The notes beneath the pieces are model-generated. The model was not told where the DNA came from. It saw only the letters and a program-made list of their open reading frames with translations, and did no database searches. DNA of 64,000 nucleotides from Nitrospira sp. GTDB lineage: Bacteria; Nitrospirota; Nitrospiria; Nitrospirales; Nitrospiraceae. Where the stretch lies: assembly GCA_024331125.1 (NCBI GenBank), contig JANDJI010000006.1:62001-126000 (forward strand), in the 5' to 3' direction. Position numbers and translations under genes: made by a program. Positions 10,421-18,901 of the stretch are shown here, piece after piece; the first letter of the stretch is position 1; the number at the start of each line of letters is the position of its first letter.

Positions 10421-11197
10421 GTGCGTTCGCTCCTCATCGTCGGCAATTGGAAGATGAATAAAACCCCCTCCGAGGCGGCTGCTTTCCTGCGTGCCGTCGG
10501 GCCTCGGCTTCCCGCGTCTCCGGCGGTTGAATTCGTGGTCGCCCCTCCCTTTACCGCGCTTGAGTCCGCCCGCACGGCCCTTGGTTCTTCATCACCGATT
10601 CAGCTCGGCGCGCAAAATATGTTTTGGGAACACCATGGTCCTTACACCGGCGAGGTCTCGGCCCCCATGCTTAAAGATCTCGGCTGTCGATATGTCATTC
10701 TCGGTCATTCGGAACGACGCACCATGTTCGGCGAGCGGGACGAGTGGATTCACAAGAAAATCCGCGCCGCGCTCGCGCACGACCTGAAACCGATCGTCTG
10801 TATCGGAGAATCGTCGGCTCAGCGGGAGCAGGAACGAACGGAAGAGGTGCTCCGCCAACAATTGAACGGCGGCTTGGGGGACCTGTCTCCCCAATCGATG
10901 ACAGGCGTCACGATCGCCTATGAGCCGATCTGGGCCATCGGAACAGGCCAAGCCGCCACCGCCGACCAGGCGGCGAACGCCCATCAAACGATCCGGAATT
11001 TCTTGGAAGACCGTTGGTCGGCCGACGTCGCAAAGTCAACGAGAATTCTGTATGGCGGGAGCGTCACGCCCGACAACATCGGTACGTTCCTGCAATCGGA
11101 GCAAATCGACGGCGCATTAATCGGCGGGGCTTGTCTGCACGTGGAATCCTTTGTTACAATCGGCGCCGTTGCTCAAGCGATCGCGGATCGAGGATAA
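10421..11197 (+). CDS. tpiA: triosephosphate isomerase
   Basis: The 258-residue TIM-barrel enzyme interconverts dihydroxyacetone phosphate and glyceraldehyde-3-phosphate. The start is GTG at 10421. Visible signatures are GNWKMNKT (with the catalytic Lys), ILGHSERR (catalytic His), the AYEPIWAIGTG loop (catalytic Glu) and LYGGSVTPDN for phosphate binding. It ends with TAA directly abutting the ATG of secG, so the two are almost certainly cotranscribed. Confidence 0.98.
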   Translation: MRSLLIVGNWKMNKTPSEAAAFLRAVGPRLPASPAVEFVVAPPFTALESARTALGSSSPIQLGAQNMFWEHHGPYTGEVSAPMLKDLGCRYVILGHSERRTMFGERDEWIHKKIRAALAHDLKPIVCIGESSAQREQERTEEVLRQQLNGGLGDLSPQSMTGVTIAYEPIWAIGTGQAATADQAANAHQTIRNFLEDRWSADVAKSTRILYGGSVTPDNIGTFLQSEQIDGALIGGACLHVESFVTIGAVAQAIADRG

Positions 11198-11554
11198 ATG
11201 TTATACACACTGATCATCATCCTTCACGTGTTCATTTCGTTCCTCATGATCGGAGCCATTCTGCTTCAGTCCGGAAAGGGCGCGGAGATCGGGGCGGCGT
11301 TCGGAGGGTCGAGCCAAACCGTCTTTGGAAGTCGAGGCCCCGCCAATTTTCTCAGTAAGCTGACCGTCGTCGTCGCGGCGGTGTTCATGCTGACGTCGCT
11401 CAGCCTGGCGATTTTGGCCAAAGAACGGAACTTCGCCTCGACCGTCATTGATTTGAACAAAAAGAGCGAGTCCCCGACCTCTTCCTCGCCGACTCAACCG
11501 GCAACCGAGTCCTCCTCTACGGATAGCAACGGCTCGCCCGGCGAACAACATTGA
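11198..11554 (+). CDS. secG: preprotein translocase subunit SecG
   Basis: The 118-residue protein has two membrane segments (about 3-24 and 50-72) joined by the conserved loop with ILLQSGKGAEIGAAFGG and a FGSRG motif. SecG assists the SecYE channel in protein export. A Ser/Thr/Pro-rich tail follows the second helix. Its position right behind tpiA, with no gap, is the common tpiA-secG arrangement of many bacteria. The region between its stop and ilvE (11555-11716) contains no gene I can support; the two genes converge there. Confidence 0.93.
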   Translation: MLYTLIIILHVFISFLMIGAILLQSGKGAEIGAAFGGSSQTVFGSRGPANFLSKLTVVVAAVFMLTSLSLAILAKERNFASTVIDLNKKSESPTSSSPTQPATESSSTDSNGSPGEQH

Positions 11555-11716
11555 TCTCGCCTTAAGAACTGGAAAACACCCCGCAAGCCTCTAAGACTCT
11601 TCCGTTTTATCAGTTAGGGTCAGTAAGAGGCGATGCCCTCTGAAGATCCCCACAGCAACCACAGGCTGTCGAATGACGAGTAGGATTCCCTTTACAGGCG
11701 GAAGCCTTCTACCAAC

Positions 11717-12631
11717 CTAGACGGGCGTCAACCACGAAGCGTAGGCAGGATTCTCTCCCCGCACGATGGAAAAGAACGTCTTCTGGAGCATTTGAGTAAT
11801 CGGCCCCGGCTTGCCGCTTCCGATCGCGCGACGATCGATTTCACAAACCGGCGTCAGTTCCGCCGCCGTGCCGGTCACGAAGACCTCGTCCGCAATGTAC
11901 ATTTCATCCCGCGTAAATCGCTCTTCTTCCACGACAAGCCCTCGCTCCCTGGCCAATTCGATCACCGAATTTCTGGTGATGCCTTCAAGCACCGACGTCA
12001 GAGGAGTGGTTTTCAACTTTCCTCTCCGGACGATGAAGACGTTTTCTCCCGTTCCCTCGGAAACGTATCCCTCGGCATCGAGCAAGATCGCTTCATCGTA
12101 GCCGGCGGCTTTGGCTTCCCGTTTCGCCATGATCGAATTGACGTAATAGCCGGCTATTTTCCCCTTCGTCATGGACACGTTGACATGGTGACGGGTAAAG
12201 GAAGACACACAGGCGCGGATGCCGTTCGCCAAGGCGTCCTCTCCCAAATAGGCCCCCCATTTCCACGCCGCGATGGCGACGCGAATCGGATTGTCGCCGG
12301 GATGAACCCCCATCGCTCCATAGCCGATATAGACCAATGGGCGAATATAGCAGGCATCCAGACGATTGACGCGAACGGTTTCGAGAATGGCGTCGGCGAT
12401 TTGTTTTCTGTCATAGGGAATCACCATCATGCCGATATGAGCGGAATCAAACAGCCGATCGACGTGCTCCTGAAGCCTGAAAATAGCCGATCCGGCCCGG
12501 CCTTTATAGCAGCGGATTCCCTCAAACGCCGCCAAGCCGTAATGCAGCGAATGGGTCAAGACATGCGTATTGGCTTGATCCCATGCGACGAACTTGCCGT
12601 CCATCCAGATTTTTTCACTGGGCTCCAACAT
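11717..12631 (-). CDS. ilvE: branched-chain amino acid aminotransferase
   Basis: The PLP enzyme performs the last step of Leu/Ile/Val synthesis with glutamate as amino donor. I place the start at 12631 (304 residues, MLEPSEKIWMDGK), because AGGAG sits nine bases before it and family members begin here; a longer frame up to 12727 adds an unrelated arginine-rich stretch. Landmarks are HSLHYGLAAFEGIRCY, the region KGKIAGYYVNSIMAKREA with the probable PLP lysine, and EGTGENVF. It converges with secG and has no operon partner. Confidence 0.94.
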   Translation of the reverse strand: MLEPSEKIWMDGKFVAWDQANTHVLTHSLHYGLAAFEGIRCYKGRAGSAIFRLQEHVDRLFDSAHIGMMVIPYDRKQIADAILETVRVNRLDACYIRPLVYIGYGAMGVHPGDNPIRVAIAAWKWGAYLGEDALANGIRACVSSFTRHHVNVSMTKGKIAGYYVNSIMAKREAKAAGYDEAILLDAEGYVSEGTGENVFIVRRGKLKTTPLTSVLEGITRNSVIELARERGLVVEEERFTRDEMYIADEVFVTGTAAELTPVCEIDRRAIGSGKPGPITQMLQKTFFSIVRGENPAYASWLTPV

Positions 12632-12796
12632 TGAGTGCGACTCCTGCGAGCGATGACAGTTCCGATTCCGCGATCCCGATTCCGTTTGACGCGCGCGAAC
12701 TATAACGCGAGGCCGACCATGCGTCAAGCAACCGACCCTGTCTTCCTCTTTGCAGAGAGGACACGGCCTTGATTCTGATTCAGGTAGAAAACCGAT

Positions 12797-13138
12797 TCAC
12801 CGCCAGAGACAAGACGGCCGAAGGCAAGTGCTGAGAAACGTTCTGATCCGTTCCTTGTCCTCCGGATTCAGTCTGATCATTTTTGTCCCGAACCAGTGTC
12901 CACGCACCCAGCGAACCAAAGCAAGCCCGACGTCCACCGAACCGGCGCGGTCGGGAAGAGACAACCGAGCGACGAGTTCCATCCCCGGCATCACCTGATG
13001 ATCGCCGATCGCTCGAAATCCGATTCGAGATAAATTCGTCACCGTTCCTTTGCCGAGAAATCCCTCACCCATGTAGTAGAAGTTGCACCGGACGGGAATG
13101 CGATGGTACGCGCGAATCACAAACCGGGTTGAAGGCAT
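12797..13138 (-). CDS. PilZ-domain protein
   Basis: Start 13138 is chosen for its ribosome binding site (AGGAG before the ATG) and gives 113 residues. A longer open frame up to 13639 runs antisense through rplU and is not credible. The domain has the arginine pair in RAYHRIPVRC and the later N-L-S-R-I-G motif, matching the cyclic-di-GMP-binding pattern RxxxR...(D/N)xSxxG. It is a single PilZ domain without an effector domain, so it probably acts by contacting a partner. A target is not evident from the neighbours. Confidence 0.8.
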   Translation of the reverse strand: MPSTRFVIRAYHRIPVRCNFYYMGEGFLGKGTVTNLSRIGFRAIGDHQVMPGMELVARLSLPDRAGSVDVGLALVRWVRGHWFGTKMIRLNPEDKERIRTFLSTCLRPSCLWR

Positions 13139-13305
13139 ACTGTTCTCCTGAAGAAACTGCCCTCCGCATTTGATATTCGTACTGGAGCCCTGATGCCAAA
13201 ATACTTCTTTTCCCCCAACCTTTCTATCCTTCTGAAGAAGGGGGGGGGGGAACGACTTAGACCTGCCCACGTCGAGCAAGACGTACCGAAAACTCAGCGG
13301 CTCAC

Positions 13306-13335
13306 TTGACATCGTATAAAAATGCATGGTATCAA
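13306..13335 (+). promoter_or_regulatory. promoter of rplU-rpmA
   Basis: TTGACA at 13306-13311 and TATCAA at 13330-13335 are 18 bases apart, with start near 13342, about 20 bases before the rplU ATG. A run of 11 G residues at 13240-13250 lies further upstream. Confidence 0.5.
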
Positions 13336-13363
13336 GCTCGGTCTGCTTAGGGAGATATGAAGC

Positions 13364-13678
13364 ATGTACGCAATCATCGAAACAGGTGGGAAGCAGTACC
13401 GAGTCGAGGCCGGATCCACGATTCAGGTTGAAAAACTGCCCGGTGACGCCGGCGGTATAGTCGAATTGGACCACGTGCGCTTGGTTCATGGGGATGCCGG
13501 CCTTATTATCGGACAACCACTCGTGCAAGGCGCAAAGGTTACGGCTGAAATCTTGCGGCAAGGCCGGACGAGATCCATTACCGTCTTTAAGAAGAAACGC
13601 AGGAAAAACTATCGCCGGACCCGCGGTCATCGGCAACACTTCACGAAGCTTCTGATCAGAGACATCACGACAAACTAA
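13364..13678 (+). CDS. rplU: 50S ribosomal protein L21
   Basis: The 104-residue ribosomal protein starts [17 protein letters not shown] and ends with the basic [16 protein letters not shown] region that binds 23S rRNA. Its length and motifs are standard. It leads the usual rplU-rpmA-obgE block and is 21 bases before rpmA. Confidence 0.98.
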   Translation: MYAIIETGGKQYRVEAGSTIQVEKLPGDAGGIVELDHVRLVHGDAGLIIGQPLVQGAKVTAEILRQGRTRSITVFKKKRRKNYRRTRGHRQHFTKLLIRDITTN

Positions 13679-13699
13679 CGGCTACAGAGGGGACTGCCC

Positions 13700-13963
13700 A
13701 TGGCAACAAATAAAGGCGGCGGTTCTTCGCGGAACGGTCGAGACAGCAACCCACAGTATCTGGGCGTCAAGGCATATGGCGGTGAAACCGTGACGGCGGG
13801 GAGCATCATTGTCCGTCAACGAGGCACGAAGTTTTTCCCCGGCTTCAACGTCGATATTGGACGAGACCACACGTTGTTCGCCCGGATCACCGGGACGGTG
13901 AAATTCGAAGGCGGGCGCGGCAGACGGAAGGTCAGCGTGTATCCGCTCCCCGCTGAATCTTGA
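13700..13963 (+). CDS. rpmA: 50S ribosomal protein L27
   Basis: The 87-residue protein carries [11 protein letters not shown] near its N-terminus, which in L27 reaches toward the peptidyl-transferase centre, and the family core [14 protein letters not shown] and DHTLFA. It directly follows rplU and is probably cotranscribed with it. About 130 bases separate it from obgE. Confidence 0.98.
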   Translation: MATNKGGGSSRNGRDSNPQYLGVKAYGGETVTAGSIIVRQRGTKFFPGFNVDIGRDHTLFARITGTVKFEGGRGRRKVSVYPLPAES

Positions 13964-14095
13964 CCCTCTCGTCCTTCACGCACCCTGACCTCAAGCGTCC
14001 GATACCCTGAACGTTCCTCTCCACCGGCAATAGCAGGTCGGGTATACTCCAACCGATGGCAAGCCGCGATAGGTTCGACCCGATAAAGACACGCC

Positions 14096-15121
14096 ATGTT
14101 TGTCGATGAGGCGATCATTACCGTTCGTGCCGGACGAGGAGGAGACGGCAGTTGCAGTTTCCGACGCGAGATGTACGTGCCCCGCGGCGGCCCGGACGGA
14201 GGGGACGGCGGCAATGGCGGCAACGTCGTCTTAACGGCGTCGCATCGTCTCACGACTCTGCTGGATCTCCGTTATCAAAAACACTACCAGGCCGAAGACG
14301 GGAGACCCGGTGGGAGCTCCAAATGCACCGGCCGATCGGGCGCCGATGTCGTCGTGACGCTCCCCGTCGGCACCGTGGTGTACGACGCCGCGACGGACGA
14401 TGTGCTAGCCGACCTCGTCAACGACGGAGAAACGGTCGTGATCGCGAGAGGCGGGCGAGGGGGGCTTGGCAATTGTCATTTCGCCACCTCCACCAATCGA
14501 GCCCCGACTCGGTGGACTCAAGGAACGGACGGCGAAGAGCGGACGCTTCGGCTCGAGCTAAAGCTGCTCGCGGACGTCGGCTTGGTCGGCTTTCCCAACG
14601 CGGGCAAATCGACGCTCATTGCGGCCGTTTCGTCGGCGCGCCCCAAGATTGCCGAGTACCCGTTCACCACATTGACTCCCCACTTGGGCGTCGTGCGCTG
14701 GGGATCCGACCGCAGCTTCGTCGTCGCCGATATTCCCGGCTTGATCGAAGGAGCCCACGATGGAAAGGGGCTGGGACTTCAATTTCTTCGCCATATCGAA
14801 CGCACGGCTTTTTTGCTTCACCTGATCGACGTCTCGGAGTGGGCGCCCGTTGAACCGATCGCCGGCTTCGAGACCATGCGGCGCGAGCTTGCGGCGTACG
14901 ATCACACGTTGATCGACCGCCCCTTCGCCGTCGTCGCGACGAAGATCGACATCGGCGGAACGTCGGATCGACTCGCGCAACTCCGAGACTATTGCAAGCG
15001 TCATCGCCTTCGATGTTTTCCCGTTTCATCCGCCACGAGAGAGGGTCTCGACGACCTGATCGCCTTCGTCGGCGCGCAAGTAGACCGCCTCCGAAGCCAG
15101 CCATGCGAGACGAAATCTTAA
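14096..15121 (+). CDS. obgE: GTPase Obg
   Basis: The 341-residue protein has the glycine-rich Obg domain (about 1-158) and then a GTPase domain with G1 GFPNAGKST, switch I FTTLTPHLG, G3 DIPGLIEGA and the G4-like ATKID. Obg proteins act in large-subunit maturation and stress control. The C-terminus is short and lacks the extra OCT domain of some homologues. The last 19 bases overlap the start of proB, so translational coupling is likely. Confidence 0.97.
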   Translation: MFVDEAIITVRAGRGGDGSCSFRREMYVPRGGPDGGDGGNGGNVVLTASHRLTTLLDLRYQKHYQAEDGRPGGSSKCTGRSGADVVVTLPVGTVVYDAATDDVLADLVNDGETVVIARGGRGGLGNCHFATSTNRAPTRWTQGTDGEERTLRLELKLLADVGLVGFPNAGKSTLIAAVSSARPKIAEYPFTTLTPHLGVVRWGSDRSFVVADIPGLIEGAHDGKGLGLQFLRHIERTAFLLHLIDVSEWAPVEPIAGFETMRRELAAYDHTLIDRPFAVVATKIDIGGTSDRLAQLRDYCKRHRLRCFPVSSATREGLDDLIAFVGAQVDRLRSQPCETKS

Positions 15122-16224
15122 CGAAAGCCAAACGCATTGTCGTCAAGATCGGAAGCAGTCTGATCGCTTCCCGCGCCACCGGCTTGCGTCTCGATCAAAT
15201 CGAGCGGCTTGCCGACGAGCTGGCTGTTTTACGAACCGGCGGCCGAGAAGTGCTGGTCGTCTCATCCGGGGCGATCGTGTCCGGCATCAAGAAATTGCGG
15301 TTGAAGGAATATCCGAAAAGCCTTCCGGTCAAACAAGCCGCCGCGGCCGTCGGACAAAGCCGCCTGATGTGGGCTTATGAAAAAGCGTTCGAACGGAGCG
15401 GCATTCAAGTCGCGCAAGTTCTCCTCACCCATCAAGACCTGGCCGATCGCCGCCGATTCTTAAACGCCCGCCATACCCTCGCGGCCCTGATCGGATTCGG
15501 AGTCCTTCCGATCATCAACGAGAACGACACCGTGGCCGTCGATGAAATTCGAGTCGGCGACAACGACACGTTGGCGAGCGAGGTCGCCCACTTGGTGGAC
15601 GCGGAGTTGCTCGTCATTTTATCCGACGTCGACGGCCTCTATACGGAAGATCCAAGAAAGAACCCGACCGCGACGCTGATTTCGATCATTCCGGACATCA
15701 CGGAAGACATCGAACGACGGGCCGGTGCCTCGAGCACCTTTGAGGGAACCGGAGGGATGGCGACCAAGGTCCGCGCCGCCAAGAAGGTCGGCGAGTACGG
15801 CGTTCCCACGTTGATCATCAACGGCGAACGGCCCGGACTCCTTTCAAGCGTGCTGGCCGGAAATCCCGGCGGCAGTCTCTTCTTGGCGCGGGAACGGAGA
15901 ATGAAGAGCCGCAAACATTGGATCGCCTTTACTCTGCGCCCCCGCGGGCGCGTGCGGTTGGACCAAGGAGCGGTCGAGGCCTTGGTCAAGCGGGGAAAAA
16001 GCCTCCTGGCTTCCGGCATCGTCGAGGTCATCGGCGACTTTGAGGCGGGAGATCCGGTCGCTTGCCTGGATCCCGGTGGAAAGGAATTCGCCAAAGGACT
16101 GGTGAATTTTTCATCGGACCTGTTGGATCGCATGAAAGGCCTCAAGACGGTGGACATTCATGAGCGAATCGGACCGCAGGAATACGAAGAAGTGATCCAC
16201 AGAGACAACCTGGTCGTTTTCTAG
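15103..16224 (+). CDS. proB: glutamate 5-kinase
   Basis: The ATG at 15103 gives 373 residues, the usual size for kinase plus PUA domain, and starts MRDEILTKAKRIVVKIGSSL. The frame is open further upstream inside obgE, but that part is not family-like. Landmarks are the nucleotide-binding IVVKIGSSL, INENDTVAVDE, DVDGLYTEDP and GTGGMATKVRAA; the C-terminal PUA domain covers about 280-373. The enzyme makes glutamyl-5-phosphate, the first step of proline synthesis. Its pairing with obgE is widespread. No proA is next to it. Confidence 0.96.
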   Translation: MRDEILTKAKRIVVKIGSSLIASRATGLRLDQIERLADELAVLRTGGREVLVVSSGAIVSGIKKLRLKEYPKSLPVKQAAAAVGQSRLMWAYEKAFERSGIQVAQVLLTHQDLADRRRFLNARHTLAALIGFGVLPIINENDTVAVDEIRVGDNDTLASEVAHLVDAELLVILSDVDGLYTEDPRKNPTATLISIIPDITEDIERRAGASSTFEGTGGMATKVRAAKKVGEYGVPTLIINGERPGLLSSVLAGNPGGSLFLARERRMKSRKHWIAFTLRPRGRVRLDQGAVEALVKRGKSLLASGIVEVIGDFEAGDPVACLDPGGKEFAKGLVNFSSDLLDRMKGLKTVDIHERIGPQEYEEVIHRDNLVVF

Positions 16225-16254
16225 GCTTCGAGTCGCACGCGCCGCCGTTCGGTC

Positions 16255-16977
16255 ATGAACGCTTCTCCTCCCGTTTCCCACCCCTCCCCGTTCAAGCTGG
16301 GTCTCCTCGGCGGCAGTTTCAATCCCATTCACAACGGCCACTTGGCCGTTGCGCGCGAGGTCCGAGACAGGCTGGGACTCGACCGAGTGCTCTTTATTCC
16401 GGCCGGCGATCCGCCCCACAAGCGGAACGGATCGCTGGCGTCCGCAACGGATCGCTATGAAATGGTCCGGCTTGCCGTCGCCGGGACGCCGTCGTTCGAT
16501 CTCTCGGACATAGAAATCAAGCGAACGGGAAAGTCGTACTCCATCGATACCGTTCGAGCGTTGGAGCGGCAATTCGGCCTTTCGACGGATTTGTACTTCC
16601 TGATCGGACTTGACGCGTTTCTTGATGTCCATAATTGGAAGGCTCCCTTGGAATTGCTGCAAGCGTGCCGATTCGTCGTCGTGCCTCGACCGGGACAATT
16701 GTATCGTCATCTCGCGAGCGTTCCCTTGCTGCCGAACCTCGATCACGATATGTTGGCCAAGCTTGACGCGGGAATCCTGCCCCGACTGGACATCTCAAGC
16801 GCGTCATGCCGAGGCGTGATCTGTCTTCCGATCCCGCTCTGCCCCATTTCGGCGTCCGACATTCGGCGGCGGGTCAGAAACGGTGACACACTGGCAAATC
16901 TGTTGCCGCCCCCCGTTGAATCTTATATACTTCGGCATCGCTTGTATCAGGAGGACCACGATCGGACAAACATCTAA
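16255..16977 (+). CDS. nadD: nicotinate-nucleotide adenylyltransferase
   Basis: The 240-residue protein transfers AMP from ATP to nicotinate mononucleotide in NAD synthesis. The nucleotidyl-transferase signature GGSFNPIHNGHLAVA is at about 15-30 and the later CPISASDIRRRVRNG (the SxTxxR-like region) is near the end. The last 17 bases overlap the proposed start of rsfS, whose ribosome binding site lies inside this gene. The nadD-rsfS pairing is conserved in many bacteria. Confidence 0.95.
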   Translation: MNASPPVSHPSPFKLGLLGGSFNPIHNGHLAVAREVRDRLGLDRVLFIPAGDPPHKRNGSLASATDRYEMVRLAVAGTPSFDLSDIEIKRTGKSYSIDTVRALERQFGLSTDLYFLIGLDAFLDVHNWKAPLELLQACRFVVVPRPGQLYRHLASVPLLPNLDHDMLAKLDAGILPRLDISSASCRGVICLPIPLCPISASDIRRRVRNGDTLANLLPPPVESYILRHRLYQEDHDRTNI

Positions 16978-17407
16978 GGCCGTCGCACTCGCCATCGGAA
17001 AGGCGATGCTCGACAAGAAGGCCGTCGATGTCCAGGTGCTGCATGTCGCCCCGTTGACGTCCGTCGCCGAATACTTGGTCATCGGCTCGGCGGACTCGGA
17101 TCGGCAAACCCGCGCCATTGCCGACCATATCGATGGAACGATTTCCCGTCTGGGGCGTCGCGCGCTGAGCATCGAAGGAACGGCGACGGGACAATGGGTC
17201 TTGATCGACTTCGGCGACGTGGTCGCCCATGTGTTTAGGCAGGACGCTCGATCTCACTATGCCCTCGAGCGGCTCTGGAGCGACGCGAAGTCGGTTCCGA
17301 TTCCGCAAGACTTGGACTCAAAGGTTGCCCCTGAGGAGCCTCAACGGCGTGTCCCGACTCGAAAAACAGCCGCCCGCAAGTCGGTTTCGTCATGCTCAGA
17401 CTGTTGA
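16961..17407 (+). CDS. rsfS: ribosomal silencing factor RsfS, apparently with an ATC start
   Basis: The protein binds L14 and blocks subunit joining in poor growth conditions. The core is clear: SKAVALAIGKAMLDKKAVDVQVLHV then SVAEYLVIGSADSDRQTRAI and a GQWVLIDFGDVVAHVF segment. The frame has no ATG, GTG or TTG at the expected place. The perfect AGGAGG at 16949-16954 is followed after six bases by ATC at 16961, which aligns with the family N-terminus and gives 148 residues. An in-frame ATG at 16883 would add 26 residues read from inside nadD. Either ATC is used or one base differs from an original ATG. The tail after about residue 115 is a non-conserved basic extension. Confidence 0.88.
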   Translation: MGQTSKAVALAIGKAMLDKKAVDVQVLHVAPLTSVAEYLVIGSADSDRQTRAIADHIDGTISRLGRRALSIEGTATGQWVLIDFGDVVAHVFRQDARSHYALERLWSDAKSVPIPQDLDSKVAPEEPQRRVPTRKTAARKSVSSCSDC

Positions 17408-18795
17408 TCACGATCTTTTTGATCAGCGCCGGTATTTTCGTCTATAGTTATTTCCGCGAACTGAATCCCGGCGCGGTGACGATTCATACAAGCCCCACGA
17501 CCGAATTCGACCTCAGCCCCGTCAACCTGGTCTTGATCTCCATGGCCGCCGGCTCGGTCTTCGTCGCCTTTCTGGTCGGCCTCCAACAGACGGCCCACGC
17601 CATCGTCAACTGGCGCAGTAACCGACAGATCCGTCGCAAGGAAAGGGTGGACGTGTTGCATCGGGACGGCACCCATGCCTTGATGTCCAAACGCACGATG
17701 GAGGCGATCTCGCTGTTTGAGAAGGCCCTCGCCATCGATCCCAATCGTGTCGATTCGCTTCTATGGCTTGGGAACATTTACCGATCCGAGCGCAATTTCT
17801 CCGAAGCCATTCGGCTTCATCAGCACGCCCATCGGGTCGACGACCGGAACATTGAAATTTTGCTCGAATTAGGCACGGACCTGGAGTGCGCCAAGCGATA
17901 TGAGGAGGCGCTTCAGGCTTTCGACAAGATCCTAAAGATCGAGTCGGACAATTTGATGGCGCTGATCCGCAAGCGGGATCTCAATATCCGCTTGGAACGA
18001 TGGAGCGAGGCGCTCGAAATTCAACACCGCTTGCTCAAGGCCTCTCTGCCCGCTCAGGAAAAACGGGCGGAAGCGGAATTGCTGGTCGGTTGCATGTACG
18101 AAGTCGGGCGTCAACTGCTGGAGCGCGGACACCCGGACAAAGCCCGCCGCTATTTTCGAGGCGCCATCAAGAAGGACCGCGCCTTCCTCCCCGCTTACAT
18201 CGGGCTGGGCGAAATTTTGATCCACGAAGGCAAGACCAAGGAGGCCGTCGAAATTTTCAAGAAGGTCTATGCCAGGACGCGAAGCATGATCATCCTTCAC
18301 CGGCTCGAAGAACTGTTTCTCGATCAAGGGGAACCTGGAGAAATCATTCGCGTCTATCAGGAGGCCTTGCAGCACAATCCGCAGGATCCCGTGCTGCAAT
18401 TCTACTTGGGCAAGCTCTATTACAGGCTTGAAATGGTGGATGAAGCCTTCGAAATCCTTTCGACGATCGAAGGTCCTCAAGATTACCTGCTCGACTACCA
18501 CAAGATCATGGCCAATCTCTTCTTGCGCAAGCAGCAATTCGAGCAAGCCATCGTCGAGTTGAAGAAAGCGCTCGGTTTCAAAAAGCGCGTCGTCGTTCCC
18601 TACATTTGCACCCAGTGCAGGCAAGAGTCCGCGGAGTGGTCGGGGCGCTGCCGGGGGTGCGCCCGATGGAATACGCTCACCGCCCTTCCCTGGCTCGAAG
18701 CCGGTCAACCCGTCTCCCATTCGGAAGGGGAAGGAAGCCCGCTTGTTCGCACCATTCCTTATCAAGGCATTGCGTCGCCGTTTGAAACCGTGTAG
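17392..18795 (+). CDS. lapB: LapB-like (YciM) TPR protein with C-terminal metal ribbon
   Basis: The 467-residue protein overlaps rsfS by 16 bases. It has two membrane segments near the N-terminus (about 4-20 and 43-65), where E. coli LapB has one, then TPR repeats (about 95-400). A rubredoxin-like ribbon ends the protein with C406-x2-C409 and C420-x2-C423. LapB couples LPS synthesis to LpxC turnover by FtsH. The architecture fits, and the extra helix resembles a LapA-LapB fusion, which I propose from the LapA-like NLVLISMAAGSVFVAFL segment. No lapA gene is seen separately. Confidence 0.85.
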   Translation: MLRLLITIFLISAGIFVYSYFRELNPGAVTIHTSPTTEFDLSPVNLVLISMAAGSVFVAFLVGLQQTAHAIVNWRSNRQIRRKERVDVLHRDGTHALMSKRTMEAISLFEKALAIDPNRVDSLLWLGNIYRSERNFSEAIRLHQHAHRVDDRNIEILLELGTDLECAKRYEEALQAFDKILKIESDNLMALIRKRDLNIRLERWSEALEIQHRLLKASLPAQEKRAEAELLVGCMYEVGRQLLERGHPDKARRYFRGAIKKDRAFLPAYIGLGEILIHEGKTKEAVEIFKKVYARTRSMIILHRLEELFLDQGEPGEIIRVYQEALQHNPQDPVLQFYLGKLYYRLEMVDEAFEILSTIEGPQDYLLDYHKIMANLFLRKQQFEQAIVELKKALGFKKRVVVPYICTQCRQESAEWSGRCRGCARWNTLTALPWLEAGQPVSHSEGEGSPLVRTIPYQGIASPFETV

Positions 18796-18801
18796 GGTCT
18801 C

Positions 18802-18836
18802 GCAACCGGCCCGTTCCTTGGCAACGGGCCGGTTGC
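18802..18836. terminator. perfect 14-bp hairpin after lapB
   Basis: GCAACCGGCCCGTT at 18802-18815 pairs perfectly with 18823-18836 around a 7-base loop. It lies directly after the lapB stop and before bioB. No T-tract follows, so it may be a transcript-end stabiliser rather than a classic intrinsic terminator. Confidence 0.55.
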
Positions 18837-18901
18837 CGATGAGCAATGGAGAAACGATTCGCGTCGAACAATCCGGAACCACCTGACAAGAGGCCGCAGT
18901 A

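Noticed and set aside
12797..13639. 280-codon version of the PilZ gene
   Set aside because: The extra N-terminus runs antisense through rplU; the inner ATG at 13138 has a proper ribosome binding site.
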